From Trissonchulus latispiculum (Eukaryota; Nematoda; Enoplea; Enoplida; Ironidae), in contig JASAND010013540.1 of the NCBI GenBank assembly GCA_030248195.1, positions 1 to 64,000 of the forward strand: 64,000 nt of DNA, written 5' to 3'. The notes beneath the pieces were generated by a model. The model was not told the origin of the DNA. It saw only the letters and a list, made by a program, of their open reading frames with translations, and did no database searches. Shown here piece after piece: positions 9,040-20,618 of the stretch. The stretch's first letter is position 1. Each line of letters starts with the position of its first letter. A program made the position numbers and the translations under genes.

Positions 9040-11460
9040 TTGATTTGATGCCTGTCTGTTTCTCATAACTTGGGCACTAATGAAATTTTTGAAGAGTTTT
9101 TATGATTTCTTGTCTGTCTTTGTCCCGCCGGTTTGGGGGCGCAGCCCCCAGCAGAAAATTTTTAGAAATATCAGGTTTGAAACACAATTTTTCCAGCAAG
9201 TTTGCACAATTTTGCCTCTAGTTGAAGTTCAAATCCAGCTGCGCCAGGCTTGCGCCAGGGCTAATTTCATTTGCGTCACACGAAAAAAATTTGCGCCATG
9301 ACGCAGCCCCTGACGCAAAAAAACCATGGTCCTGGGGGGTCGCCAGAGGGCCCCCCCAGAAAATGTTGGGGGGGGAAGCCTCCCCCACCCCAAATCTCCG
9401 TTACACCTATGGCTCAAACCCCCCTCCCTCCCAAAAATTGGGTCCAAACCAAGTAAAAAATGCAAAATTTTTGAAAAATGTTTTTGCAATTTCCGAAAAT
9501 TTTTGAAAAAATTCGAAAAAATGGCTATATATAAATCAGCTACAAACAGCTAAAAATGGTTATTTATAGCAATTAAAACGTAGTATACGCAATTATTAAC
9601 CACAATCTGGGCTAATTTAATCATATTTTAGCACAAATTTATCGATTTTCAAGCCCTTTTTTCGCATACGAAAACTATTGACAGAAGCTCTTGAGTACGT
9701 TTAATGTATTGTACATCGAAAAAGGAGCATTTTGAGCTAAAAAAACTTGGGTACAGTTTAGGGGGCACAAATTTCGGATTTGGGTGGGGTCCCCCGAGCC
9801 GAATTTGGACCTTCTACTCCCCCCCCCCAACCCAAACAGGTGGTACACCTATGCCCCCCAACCAACTCTCCTCCCGAATTCGGACCTTAAATATAAATTT
9901 AAAAAATGGTCAAAAAATGCAAAATTTTCGGTAACTTAGCCCTTTTTCTTCAAAATAAGGCCTGTTTTTAACGTTTTAGGCGTTTTTGCACCGTTTTGAA
10001 GCGATTTTAAGTCAAAATGTTTCAAGAAATGGCCATTTTTCGACGAAATTTTAGCCAACTTTTTGGGTCCAAAAATGGATGGGGGGTTCGCATAGGTGTA
10101 AGGTGGGGGGGGGGTTGGGGGGGGGAGCCCCCCAAGCCTTTTTTCAACCCTCCCCCAAAACTTTTTGGGGGGGAAGTCCCCCCCAAAGGGGGGGGGTAGT
10201 CGCGCCGAAGGCGCGAAAAATGGCCTAAAATTGGGTATTTTTAAGGTAAATTTTGAAAGAATTTTCAAAAATGTCCAAATTTTTGGCTTAAACTGTTTAT
10301 TATTATGAGAAATACACGTTTTTAACTGTATTATGGATCTTATGGCTCAATATTGTCCTTATTTTGGACTTGGAAACATGTTGGCATTGGCAATCAAGTT
10401 TTTGAGTTTAAAACCACTGTCTAATGTTAAAATTACTTTATGGTTAGATGTTTTTTATCATTAGAAACGGCTGAAAATGCGATTTTTGGCATAAAAAATG
10501 AAAAAATTTTTTGGGGGAGGGTTGGGGCTGGGGGGGGCGCCAGAGGCCCCCCTCCGAGAAAATGTTGGGGGGGGCCGGGCCCACCCCAAATCTCCGTTAT
10601 ACCTATGGGGGTTCGGGGGTAGCCGAAAGTTGGGGGAGGGTATATATGTCAACAATTCAGAAGGGGGGATAAAATTGGTCAAAAATTTTGAAACTAGTCA
10701 AGGAAACTATGGAGGGGGCCCCAGATGTAACGGGGATTTGGGTTGGGGACCCCTTTTTAGACCCCCCACCAAAATTTTTATGTAACATCGCATATTCAGC
10801 CATTGCTAATGCCAAAAAACATTCAACTATGAAGTAATTTTGACATTAGCGGTTTTAAACTAGAAAACTTGATTGGCAACATATTTCTACGTCTAAAATA
10901 AAGGTCAATATTGAGCCAGAAAGTCTATAAAACCGTTAAAAACGTGTGTATATATATTTCTCGCAATAATAAAAACTTTAAGGTGCTGGTATCGCTTTGT
11001 GTAAATTCGATCCTACAAGCTTCAATTCTTCATGAAAGTGGATGTAAACTGTTTCTCGACAATTTTTTCAGAAAATGTTTGAAAAATTGCAAAACTTTTT
11101 GCAAAAATTTAGCATTTTTTCTCTGCTTTGGACACCATTTTAGGGGGGGAAGGAAGGGGGTCTGAGCTCGGCTTGGGGGGGGGGTAGTCGAGGTCGGGTA
11201 TGGGGGTAGGGGTCTGGCCTAGTTTGCTTTGGGGGGGGGTATCCCCCCCAAAATTTTTGACCAAATTTACCCTCCCCCCATAGGTGTGTTAGGGGGGGGG
11301 CGGGGGGGGGGGGGGGAGGGACCCCTCCCCCCAAATGGAGGGGTCGCAGACCCTCCCCCCTAAAAAATTTTTTCTACCCCACCCCCCAAATCGGCCTTCG
11401 GCCGACCCCCCCCCCTCAAAATTTTCAACCCCCTACCTGAATTTTTTTTAAATTAAACCC
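9040..11460. repeat. Mosaic of G/C-run repeat fragments
   Basis: Fragments of the ATAGGTGTA-ended family recur in both orientations: 9300-9460 (ending CACCTATGG near 9408), 9760-10200, 10450-10620 and, inverted, 10720-10880. Long G- or C-runs sit at 10088-10195, 10500-10620 and 11140-11440. The stretch 9510-9697 duplicates 6840-7036, and 9681-9715 is the unoccupied equivalent of the family E insertion site. No coding capacity beyond short frames created by the runs. Confidence 0.6.
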
Positions 11461-11775
11461 GAGTAAATCACGCTGGGTTAGTATTGGTTTTTAGTTTATT
11501 ACAGCAGCGTGATTTTCTCCGCGGCCGCCCAACCCCGATGCCGCGTCCACATACAACCGTGTATTACATCTACCACGGAAAAGCTGGTGCTTGCAAGCGG
11601 CCAAGCCGTGGTAGGGTTAGTAGACATTTATATATACGTACGTATGTATAAAAAGTATTATACATACATAGTATATATAATTACACAGACGCTGGAAGTT
11701 AGGTGGCCATGGAATTTGAGTCACTGTCAACGCAAGAATTTTGAAATTACAAAGTCAAGTGATTTTACTCTGACA
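11461..11775. other. No gene seen; AT-rich sequence beyond the LINE 3' end
   Basis: The sequence contains a short (TA)-rich patch at 11640-11690 and otherwise nothing recognisable. The 3' untranslated tail of the minus-strand LINE probably ends between 11740 and 11790. It lacks the (TAA)n tail seen in the LINE at 50147. Confidence 0.4.
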
Positions 11776-11796
11776 TAAAATTTGGCATGCAAGGGA

Positions 11797-12779
11797 CTAT
11801 TGTCCCTGTAGTGCACGCCCCCGCATAAACTTTTGAAGCTGCGGTTCAAATTTCAACAACTTTTGCTTAAAAACACTTAAATGGGATGAAACGATCTCTT
11901 CTGGAAGATAATTCCAGACAGTAGAAACTCTATAAAAAAACGAGTTACCAGTACGTGACTTTCTGAAAACCTTAGGTCGAATAGACAGGCTATGTTTGCC
12001 CCTGGTTCCAACGTCAACAGAATAAGTAAAGCATTCGTTAAAGCTACAATCAAAGGTATTATATATAACATTATGCATCAAATGTAAATCAAACAATAAC
12101 CGCCTCATTTCAAGAGACTGCACGCCACAAGCTACAAGACGTTGCTTGTAGCTTAGGGCCGACAAGCCGTTTAAACGTTTCGTAAAGGCTCTCTGCACAC
12201 TCTCAATAGCGTCTATATCTTTCAAAAGTGATGGAGACCAAATCGGTGTACAATATTCAAGAAGTGGCCTTACATAGGTCACAAATACTTTTACTAAGAT
12301 TTCCGTATTTTTTGTATGAAAACTGTTGAAAATAATACCGAGGCGTTGATTTGCTTTCGCTTTTAGCTGACTAATATGCTTTGTAAATGTCAAATCATTT
12401 GAGATCATTATACCCAAATCTCGAATACAGTCTACTGCGCTTAAGTTTTCACCAGCTATTAGCACGAATACGATTTCTAAGTAGATGCGTCCATTCTGCT
12501 GCCAGTTTAAAATTGACGGACCCATAAACTATAAAGTCTATGCTCATTCCTGAAACCCATATGCAATACAGCACATTTTGCAACAGTAACATTCATCTGC
12601 CATTCATTGGTCCAAGCATCAATAGCTATCAAATCATTTTGGAGTATGTTTCCTCCATCATTTACATTGACAATCGTATACAATTTAGCATCATCAGCAA
12701 ACAGTCGTATTTTAGTTAACAAATTCTGTGGAAGATCAGATCGTTGATAAAGACTAAAAACAAAATTGGTCCTAGCACC
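11797..12779 (-). pseudogene. CR1/L2-like LINE, C-terminal half of reverse transcriptase and thumb region
   Basis: Read on the minus strand, this continues the reverse transcriptase that stops at 20622: directly after the junction come VLGPILFLVFINDL, then the active-site block FADDAKLY, then the C-terminal region with DLGIMISNDLTF, TYVRPLLEYCTPIWSP and IESVQRAFTKRL, ending at a stop at 11797. A frameshift lies near 12515, where one frame ends and the other begins. The two halves are separated by the insertion 12783-20618. The protein copies LINE RNA into DNA at a nicked target. Relatedness to CR1/L2-type LINEs is judged from the motif set shared with the copies at 30796 and 50324, not from a search. 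Confidence 0.85.
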
Positions 12780-12796
12780 GACCACACGAAGCCCAT

Positions 12797-13045
12797 TTCT
12801 AGAAAACAATTAGAAAACAATTATTTTTTCTGATTGTTTTCTAATTATTTTCTAATATACAGATATTTTTTCTGATTGTTTTCTAATTTTTTCTAATTGT
12901 TTTCTAATCTAGAAAACAATGAGAAAGTTTTGAAATTTTGTTTTCTAATTATTTTCTAATTGTTTTCTATTTGTTTTCTGTTGTAGAAAACAATTAGAAA
13001 ATAAATAGTATTTTTCTGATTGTTTTCTAAAAGCTGCAAAAAGGC
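12797..13045. repeat. Left subterminal array of TTTTCTAATTG / CAATTAGAAAA words
   Basis: At least twelve close variants of TTGTTTTCTAATT occur in both orientations, separated by a few bases. A matching array fills 20290-20600 at the other end of the composite element. Such arrays are typical of transposase-binding subterminal repeats. Confidence 0.7.
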
Positions 13046-13189
13046 GAAATAACGTTAGTTTTATGGATTTTTCAACTAAAGCGCAACTACATAAGTCGAG
13101 TCTAAAAATTGTATAGGAATTCACTGATGACGGCTTTTCAAAAATTGCCATATGTTTATGTGTCATTAATTTTGACCGAGCCAAATGTC

Positions 13190-14060
13190 ATGACAGTGTA
13201 CTGTATTATCGAGGACTCTACGCCATCCTATGCTGTCAGATTTGGGCAATTTGAATAGTGGGTGGGTTTATTTTCCGCCATTTGGGGTTTTCCCCCGCTA
13301 CTTTTTGCATTATTTATGCCGGCCTAACGGAACAGCCTAGAGAAGTAAAAATGGGTTTAAAAAAAGTTCTAAGCACGCCAAGTACGATGGTATATATTCT
13401 CAGCTAGTCCTTATAAGAAGAGTTTTAGCCAAAGTCCGAAAATGTGGATTTTCCCCTGGGCTATATTAGCCGTGGGGAAACGCCACATTTTCAGGATTTT
13501 GGCTGGAACTTTTTATTCTAAGGCTAGATGAGAACTTTATATACCATCGTACTTGGCGTACTTAGATCTTTCTTTTAAGCCGATTTGCGCTTCTCTATGT
13601 TGTACCGTTAGGCCGGTATACTATAATGAAAAAAGTAGCGGGATAATTGTCGTAGCGCTATTCTGACACTTCCGGTGTAAATTCAACTCTTTTTTAGCTA
13701 GTATAAATCAAAAAACCCGATCTAGGTACCTTTTTGGAGTTTTCATGTGCCATTGAAAATGCAGCATCAAAAAACAGGTTTCATAAAGTTTAACAGATAA
13801 ACATAAGGCAATTTTTGAAAAAAAACTGCTAAAAACGATGTAATTTGATAAAACTTGTTAGTCTATCGTGTAGAGAATGGTTTTTACGTTCAATTGGCTG
13901 TTAAAATCCACAATTGGACCTGTCATGGGCCCTCCAATACCGAAATGGCACTTTCAGGATTTTTTGCCCCTAGCTAACAAGGGAAACAAAATTGTCCAAA
14001 TCTGACAGCATAGGATGATGCAGCGTCGTCAATAGTACCGTGCTATAGTGTCGAATTGCT
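13190..14060. mobile_element. TATAG family D element, long palindrome
   Basis: The outer arms match in inverse: CTATGCTGTCAGATTTGGGCAA near 13230 (quoted in part) against the complement near 13990, both beside a GTACTGTATTATCGAG-like phrase. An inner palindrome is centred at about 13468, with arms from CCCGCTACTTTTTGCATTAT at 13295 to its complement at 13630. The centre holds GGGCTATATTAGCC. Motifs of the type TGGGTTTTCCCCC occur as in families A to C. A half copy is at 15040-15709. No coding capacity. Confidence 0.65.
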
Positions 14061-14589
14061 TCCCTGTTAGGTTGTTAAAAAATTATTCAAAAAAATTGGG
14101 TGGGTTTTCCCCTAAAGTGGGTTATCCTCCCATGGCTATACCTCTTAAATAGACAATTTTTGACCAAAATATTCCGGCACAGCCTGAAAAAATTTTGACC
14201 AAAATTCCTTAAAATTTGGCATTTTCTGGGCACCTTATGAGTGGTGGCATAGTTTCACCAGGGGTGGGGGTTGGGGGGATTTTTGGACTATCCCTCCCCC
14301 CACTTTTGGTTACCCCCCCGACCCCCCCCCCTCAGCATTTCGGGGGTAGACCACCAAATTTCCGAAGTTTACCCCCCCAACCAAAATTTCCGGTGAAGCT
14401 ATGAGTGGGGGGAAGCCTAAACAAGTGGGGGGAGGGGCAGCGTTTTTTCAAAATCGGATTTCATCAAATTTTCGTCATTTTTATTTTCCGAACGTCATTT
14501 TTATTTCTCCAACGTCAAAAACAAATTTTTGCAAAAATACAATTTTGTTTTGATTTTAAGCTAAAGTCGTAACTTTGGTTGAATTTTTA

Positions 14590-15012
14590 TAGCCATGGGG
14601 TGAAAAAAAACCCACCCCCTTTTTGGGGGGAAAAAAACCCACCCGCCTCCTGGGTCATGGGTTGGAGATATGAGCTCCAAAACATAGCAGCAAGAAGCGC
14701 GACTCTTTCTAACCTATGTATGCAAAGATCAAGTCATTTGGTTCACTCCTGCTTATTTTATGACATTTTGAAAATGACAACTACTTTTTGGTTCAACCAT
14801 CCAAAAATTTACCAAAAGTTTGGAGTTTGGACCGATGTAACTTTTGACTGGGTTGGGCTAGAAAAGTTTTGCAAATATCTGCAATGATGGCAACTCTTCC
14901 TCTTTGCACACAGCCAAAATTAGACCGATCCGCTGTACCGTTAGTCTGGCACATTGCCAAACGTGGCGGGGAAAAAACCCACTTTCGGGGGAAAAAACCC
15001 CACCCAAATTTT
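14590..15012. mobile_element. TATAG family C element
   Basis: It begins TATAGCCATGGGGTGAAAAA and ends in two AAAAAACCCAC-type motifs at 14970-15005. Its body, with a GATGGCAACTCTTCCTCTTTG phrase (quoted in part) and an ATGGGTTGGAGATATGAGCTCC phrase (likewise), is repeated in inverse at 23340-23670. G/C-run sequence at 14250-14440 precedes it. No gene. Confidence 0.6.
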
Positions 15013-15039
15013 TTTGAAAAATTTTTTAACAACTCAACA

Positions 15040-15709
15040 CGGAAACAATTAGAGACTATAGCACGGTATTATCGAGCACGCTGCGTCATCCTATGCGGTC
15101 AGATTCGGACAATTTTGCTTACCTGGCTAGCTAGGGGCTAAAAACCTTAAAAGTGCCATTTCGCAGCTGGAGGACCCAATACAGGTACAATTGTGGATTT
15201 TAACAGCCAATTCTACGTAAAAAACCATTCTCTACACGATAGAATAATAAGTTTTATCAAATTACATCATTTTTAGCATTTTTCAAAAATTGCCCTATGT
15301 TTATGTGTTAAACTTTATGAAACCTGGCCAGTTGATGCAGCATTTTCAACGGCACATGAGATCTCAAAAAAGCTACTTAGATCGGGTTTTTTGGTTCATA
15401 CTAACTAAAAAAGGGTTGAATTTTACACTGGAAGTGTCAGAATTGCGATAGAACAATTTTTAAGACCTGTGAGGGGTGGGTTTATTTTCCCCCCATTTGG
15501 GTTTTTCCCCCCATTGGGTTTTTCCCCCGCTACTTTTTGCATTATACCGCTCTAACGGTACAACTTAGAGAAGTGCAAATAGGCTTAAAAGAAAGTTCTA
15601 AGTACGCCAAGTACGATGGTATATAAAGTTCTCAGATAACCCTTATAATAAAAAAGTTCCAGCCAAAATCCGAAAATGTGGGTTTTTCCCCCATGGCTAT
15701 ATATACCTT
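15040..15709. mobile_element. Half copy of family D
   Basis: The stretch 15060-15460 is the inverse of 13640-14050, and 15470-15700 matches 13260-13480 in direct orientation, ending at CCCCCATGGCTATATATA. It therefore equals one complete arm of the palindrome at 13190-14060. After it, 15710-16410 shows no gene; a G/C hairpin lies at 15833. Confidence 0.6.
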
Positions 15710-16410
15710 GTTGGCGAGTGTTGCTTCATATTTCACATTGTCCCGCGAGTATAACTTGCAAATATCTGGTGACTATGCATACTATATCATGACTTTGAGC
15801 ATTAACAATTACGTTGGTACCCCGATACAATTCGGGGGGTCTGGGGGGGAGTCCCCCAGAAGTTAAAGGAATTTTTTGCTTTTAAGATGAAATCGTTCTT
15901 CAAATCTTTAATTCTTTTCATTTTGCAGAAACAAGAAAAGTTTTTAAAATATACCCTTTTGAGGGAAAAATAAGAATTTTTGCTTAACTCGCACGACATT
16001 TTAAGCTTTTTCTATCCAAAAATCTGGTAAAAAGTTGCAAATATACGTATATATTCGCGCGCGCGAAATTTTGTTGATTTGCTTTTTTCTGTTTTTCCTG
16101 TTTACTTTTTCTTACTTTCAAATCGCGACGACGAGGCTGCCCTCAAGATCCATCCCTAGTAGTTTTAGCATTTGTGCAATAAACGTTCCTAAACATACGT
16201 ACTGGTACGTACGTATATAAGCTCTCATTCCATTCTAGCCGAGACAATCTGAAGAGAAAGCTTTCAAAGAAAATATTTAGCGAAAATGGTACGAGAAACT
16301 TGGATCAAAAATGCAATTGAAGGATGTGTATATTATACAGTTGAAGGTAGCATGAAATCTCGTTGCCTATGGCTTTGTACAATATATATATTTATATATA
16401 TATATATATA

Positions 16411-19229
16411 TAGTCAGTAGGGGCATCTTGGAACTTTGGGGCATCTTGGCACAAAGTGCACCTTGACTGTTTCCGAACTTGTACCGAACCTACCTGTGGG
16501 CTGACAGAGGAAAGCTTAGATATTTCGGGAAGATCTCATTCAGAGCTATCGATTGAGCATAGTTTTTCTTATGTTGCATTCGTTTTTAGTTCATCAAAGG
16601 CCTTTAAAAATCGACTTTTTGAAAATTCGAAAAAGTATGCCTTTTTTAAATTGGAATAACTCTAGTGTATGTTTTGCTAGGCAATTAAAAGTTGGCATTT
16701 TCTAAGTCAAATTTTGTTGAATTTTCATTTGGTGCCTTCTATCTTAATGCTGTGCTTGTCGTTCGTTCGGTATAAAACTAGTGCCAAGTAGCCCCTTTTG
16801 TTCAAAGTTGCCCCAATTTCGAGAATGGGGGGCAACTTGGCACGTACACGTTAAAAATGCGGCAGAAATAACTGTTGAAGCATAATTTTTGAGCAAAATT
16901 GATTAGATTTTACTTAATTTCTGCACAGTTAATTTTGAGTATACAGACGAAGCATAAAATGTGACTTTCCCTCACGGAAATCCGTGCATCACAAGAAATA
17001 AAAAGGTTCGAAGGATTTTGATGTTATTAAAATTTAATTTTACATGTAGCAAAATATCATCACGATCACGATATTTAAGTAACACGCTTTTTGTTGTAAA
17101 TAGTAGTTATTGTATTTTTAATTGTAAATCGTACGAACCTTTTTGCGACGCCAGACAGGTGAGGACGTAATCGTAACAAAATTTCGGTATCGCAGGCACC
17201 TCGTCTGTAGGGTAAAAATAAAGTGACCCCTGGCGAGAACTCCAACCTACTGAAGGTTATAGGTGCCGGTGCTTATCTCCGGATTCACAGCCTGAAGCCA
17301 GGAGCGACACTCAAATGTTGACTGCATCTGTGGAAGGAGAGGCCAGCACTTCTTCTTCTTCCCCTTCTTCCTGTTCCTGGACCAGCGTGGGAGGACCCAA
17401 TGTGTTAGGACGGATCAGATCCGCCCCACGTTCCGGAGGAAAGCCAGAACCCGGGGGGACCTTTGGATAGGATGTACAGGCGCGGTCTTGTCCCCAGGTG
17501 CCGCCGTCGGCCAGAGACATGGTTTGGACAGTGCAGGAGGTGGCGGGCTAGATCCTCCTCTTCACTATCACATTCCGGGCAGGCTGGAGAATTGGACAGT
17601 CCCATTCGGAACCGTTGTTTGGCTAGTAAGTAGTAGGGAGTGGCCATTGCAGCGGAGTTGTGACAGAACGCAGCGCTCCTTCCGAGTCATGTTTTCTTCG
17701 CGTGACGGGTCAACTGGCAGGTGGGTGTCGTCAATATCTTCGGTGTCATACTGAACCCTGAGCCTGCGGCATTCTTCCTTTATGTATATGTACTGTTTGA
17801 TGGCGGCCCTGGGAGTAGTTAAGTCAATTCCAATCTGATCTTGTTCCGGGGCAGTCGCAGTCTTGGCCACTCTGTCAGCTGCTTCGTTTCCATAGATTCC
17901 AACGTGGCTAGGCACCCAGTGAAGGGCTATGTCGCTGCCAAGTTGGGAGATCTGACAGAGCTTATGCCAAATGGCCGTTTCCAGCTGCGACATCAGTTTC
18001 AATGGGCCAGATTTAATCTTCTGGATCAGAGATTTGGAGTCGCTGCAAATTCTGACTTCCGGAAGAGATTGGCCATGGTGCCGGAGACGGTCATAAATCC
18101 ATTCCAGAGCTCCACCCTTCTGATTAGAATCTTCCACGGCGCCATCGGTCCAGAGAGTGCTAAATATTTGTGTTGCATACACTGCTAGAGTTGCGTAATT
18201 TTATTTTCAAATAAGCATATATATAGCAGTTGGATAGGGGGGAAACAATATATACATAGTATATATATACATACAATATATACATATATATATATACAAT
18301 ATATACATGTATAGTTGTCTCCAGCTAAACCAGAAAGTTATTGAAAATTTGGTTTTCCGACCAATTTATTAAGGCATTTTTTTGAGAGAAAATGTTTATG
18401 GGGCTTTACCCCCGAGAAATCCTCAGTATAAACGCAAGGGTAAAATTCATGCTTGGTTAACAGGTCAATAAACATGTGCAAGTATCGAATGTTAGCCGTG
18501 ACAGAACCTTTATCGATGCTGTTAAGGTTTGGTAATGGAACTGATTGGAGTCCTGATATATATGCTCTCTAATTTAGGATGATTTTAATCTTTGTGCTTA
18601 AATAAAAGAGAAATATTCCAGCCAATAGGCAATTTTTTAAGACAAAATTCACCAGTGTCAGAATGAAATTTAGTGCAATCCGAGGAAAAACCTGAAATCC
18701 GACTGGGAGGTTTATTGTTTTGAACTTCTAAACAATTCGCTATATCATCTGATAATTTATTTGGTTGTAATGACCTCTAATTTTGATTTATTTGCTATTT
18801 TTTAGGCAGTTTCGGCGTAAAATATGTAAACTTAGCTCTGTTTGGGGGGTATCTTAATTTTTCAGTTAGCATCTGCCAGTGTGGCCGGCAAACTTAGCAG
18901 TAGTTTATGCATCGAAGTATTCTCTATCTATTGGTGCCAAATATGGGCATAAATTCAATGTCCAGAAGTTACAAGTTCGAAGTTTAGGCAACTGGTCGCA
19001 CCTATGTTCCAAATTGCCCCATGGGTGTAACTTGGAACGGGTAACTTGGAACAGCACTTTTCCAGACATTGCTCGTTACTGCCTAAACATAGACTGATTC
19101 TCTTTATTGTTCCAAGTAGAGCTGACTTTGGTGCATAGGGTAGTATGATGTTCCAAGTTGTCTGAAGGGGCATCCTAGCACAGCGAGCTGTCAAATCTAA
19201 ATTTTGTGCCAAGTTGCCCCTACTGACTA
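16411..19229. mobile_element. TA-flanked element with AGTAGGGGCAACTTGG inverted repeats
   Basis: The left end TAGTCAGTAGGGGCATCTTGG (differing at one base from the right) mirrors the right end, which finishes GTTGCCCCTACTGACTA at 19229. Both ends sit inside (TA)n. Subterminal copies of GGGGCAACTTGGCAC or its complement lie at 16430, 16795-16845, 19000-19040 and 19155-19215. The ends and TA context recall pogo/Tc1-mariner elements. No DDE transposase is recognisable; the interior instead holds a LINE fragment (17405-18182). Confidence 0.65.
17405..18182 (-). pseudogene. LINE fragment: RNase H domain and C-terminal zinc knuckle
   Basis: From 18182 the minus strand reads LWTDGAVED (first catalytic Asp), a Glu in GGALEW, then ICSDSKSLIQKI (Asp) and LHWVPSHVGIYGNEAADRVA (His and Asp), the ribonuclease H order D-E-D-D. 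Near 17620-17640 a frameshift moves the frame to 17647-17405, which continues MGLSNSPACPECDSEEEDLA and RHLLHCPNH, a CCHC knuckle (C-x2-C-x8-H-x4-C). RNase H followed by such a knuckle is the C-terminus of I/R1/LOA-type LINE pol proteins. Reverse transcriptase is absent, so the copy is 5'-truncated. It removes RNA from the RNA-DNA hybrid in active elements. It is a different clade from the other LINEs here. Confidence 0.8.
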
Positions 19230-20289
19230 TATATATATATATACTGATTGACTATTCAAATATCTTCGAAGCTTAACATAGGTAAATCACAAACACAAAG
19301 ACAACATAAAGCGGGGGTTTGGGGGCGGCAGCCCCCAAAATCTGAGAATTTTTAAAAAATCACTGTTAAAACGTAATAGAAACTTTGCATTCTTGTTATA
19401 ATTGAGTGCTACTTCCACATTTCGGCTTGGTCATTCTTTCGTCATTTTTATTTTGGCGTCGTCAAAACTATTGTTCATTTCTGCAAGCGACGCTATTTTT
19501 GACCAAAAAAACCTAGGGGAGTTGTCGAGTGGTGGGGGGGGGAGGCGCCCCTCACTAAAGAAACCCCAGGTTGGTTCTTTACATTAAATTTCAACGATCC
19601 ACCGCTATTCGCGCGGTATAAAGGTTTTCTTTTCCCAAAATTTTCCATGGGGCAAACCATTTTCGAGAGGCGCCCCAACCCCTGTATATATCTACGCTAG
19701 TAACGCATCCCATCTTTGCTGGACAATCGTCTACTCCAAATTTCAGTTCCATGACCTATGTGCATAATTATATATAAATTAATTACTGTTTTTAAAAATC
19801 TTTTTCGCGAACTTCGCGGATTTTTCACAAAAAGCTTGACTTTGCTAAAGTTCAGCTCTGCTAACCTCCCTTGAATATCGCGTCAATTCAATTTTTTCGT
19901 GAAATGTCTGCGCGAAATTCGCCTACTTTGGCGGAAATTGCTACCTGTCGCAAACTTCGCTAAAAGTTATATATAAGTTTTTAAAGAGCTATATATAACT
20001 AAGCTAAACGTGCTCGCAGTCAGTTTTAGCGCCAAATTAGACGATTATGGAACAAAAGCTTCCGATGAAGCAGAAAAATTTAAAACTTTTAAACCCAAAA
20101 TCCTTAAAAATTTATATACTATTTCCGAGCATCTTAATATATATATATGAGTGGGGAGAAACCCATGGAGACTAATGGGACGAGTTGGGGGCAGCCCGCC
20201 AAAACGAGGTTTTGGATATTGACGTCAGCAGGACTAAGGAAATCGGATAGGAAAACACCAGAAAATTAATTTGGTGGTGTAAGCTTTTC
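19230..20289. other. No gene seen; AT-rich interior of the composite element
   Basis: Contains a GGGGGCGGCAGCCCCC hairpin at 19320, a G-run at 19535 and otherwise AT-rich unassigned sequence. Confidence 0.4.
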
Positions 20290-20600
20290 ATTTGGAAACT
20301 ATTAGAAATAATCTTGAAAACATTGGAAATAAATTAGAAAATAATAGAAATCAATTAGAAAACAATTAGAAATATTATCGCTTTTGCAAGAAAACAATTA
20401 GAAATAAATAAGAAAACAATGAGAAATTAATTAGAAATTAATTAGAAAACAATTAGAAAGTGGACACTGGTTTTGCAGAAAACAATTAGAAAAAATATAG
20501 AAAACAATTAGAAAATAATTAGAAATTAATTGCAAAACAATCAGAAAACATTACAGAAATAAATGAGAAAACAATTGACATATTTTTCTAATTGTTTTCT
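20290..20600. repeat. Right subterminal array of CAATTAGAAAA words
   Basis: More than fifteen variants of AAAACAATTAGAAA or AAATTAATTAGAAA in mostly one orientation; the counterpart of the array at 12797-13045. Confidence 0.7.
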
Positions 20601-20618
20601 AGAAATGGGCTTCGTGTG

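Larger units (their letters stand above)
12783..20618. mobile_element. 7.8-kb composite TIR element inserted in a LINE reverse transcriptase
   Basis: The left end starts CACACGAAGCCCATTTCTAG and continues identically for about 35 bases; the right end is its exact complement, ending GGGCTTCGTGTG at 20618. GAC flanks both sides (12780-12782 and 20619-20621), a 3-bp target duplication. Joining the flanks restores the LINE reading GVPQGS-VLGP, which proves insertion. Next to each end is an AT-rich array of TTTTCTAATTG words. Inside are several other elements (13190-14060, 14590-15012, 15040-15709, 16411-19229). I see no transposase gene. A CACxx start with 3-bp duplication would suit a CACTA-like element, but this is only a guess. 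Confidence 0.85.

Noticed and set aside
20290..20600. CRISPR-like or satellite array
   Set aside because: The words are irregularly spaced, AT-rich and mirrored at 12797-13045 as subterminal repeats of one element.
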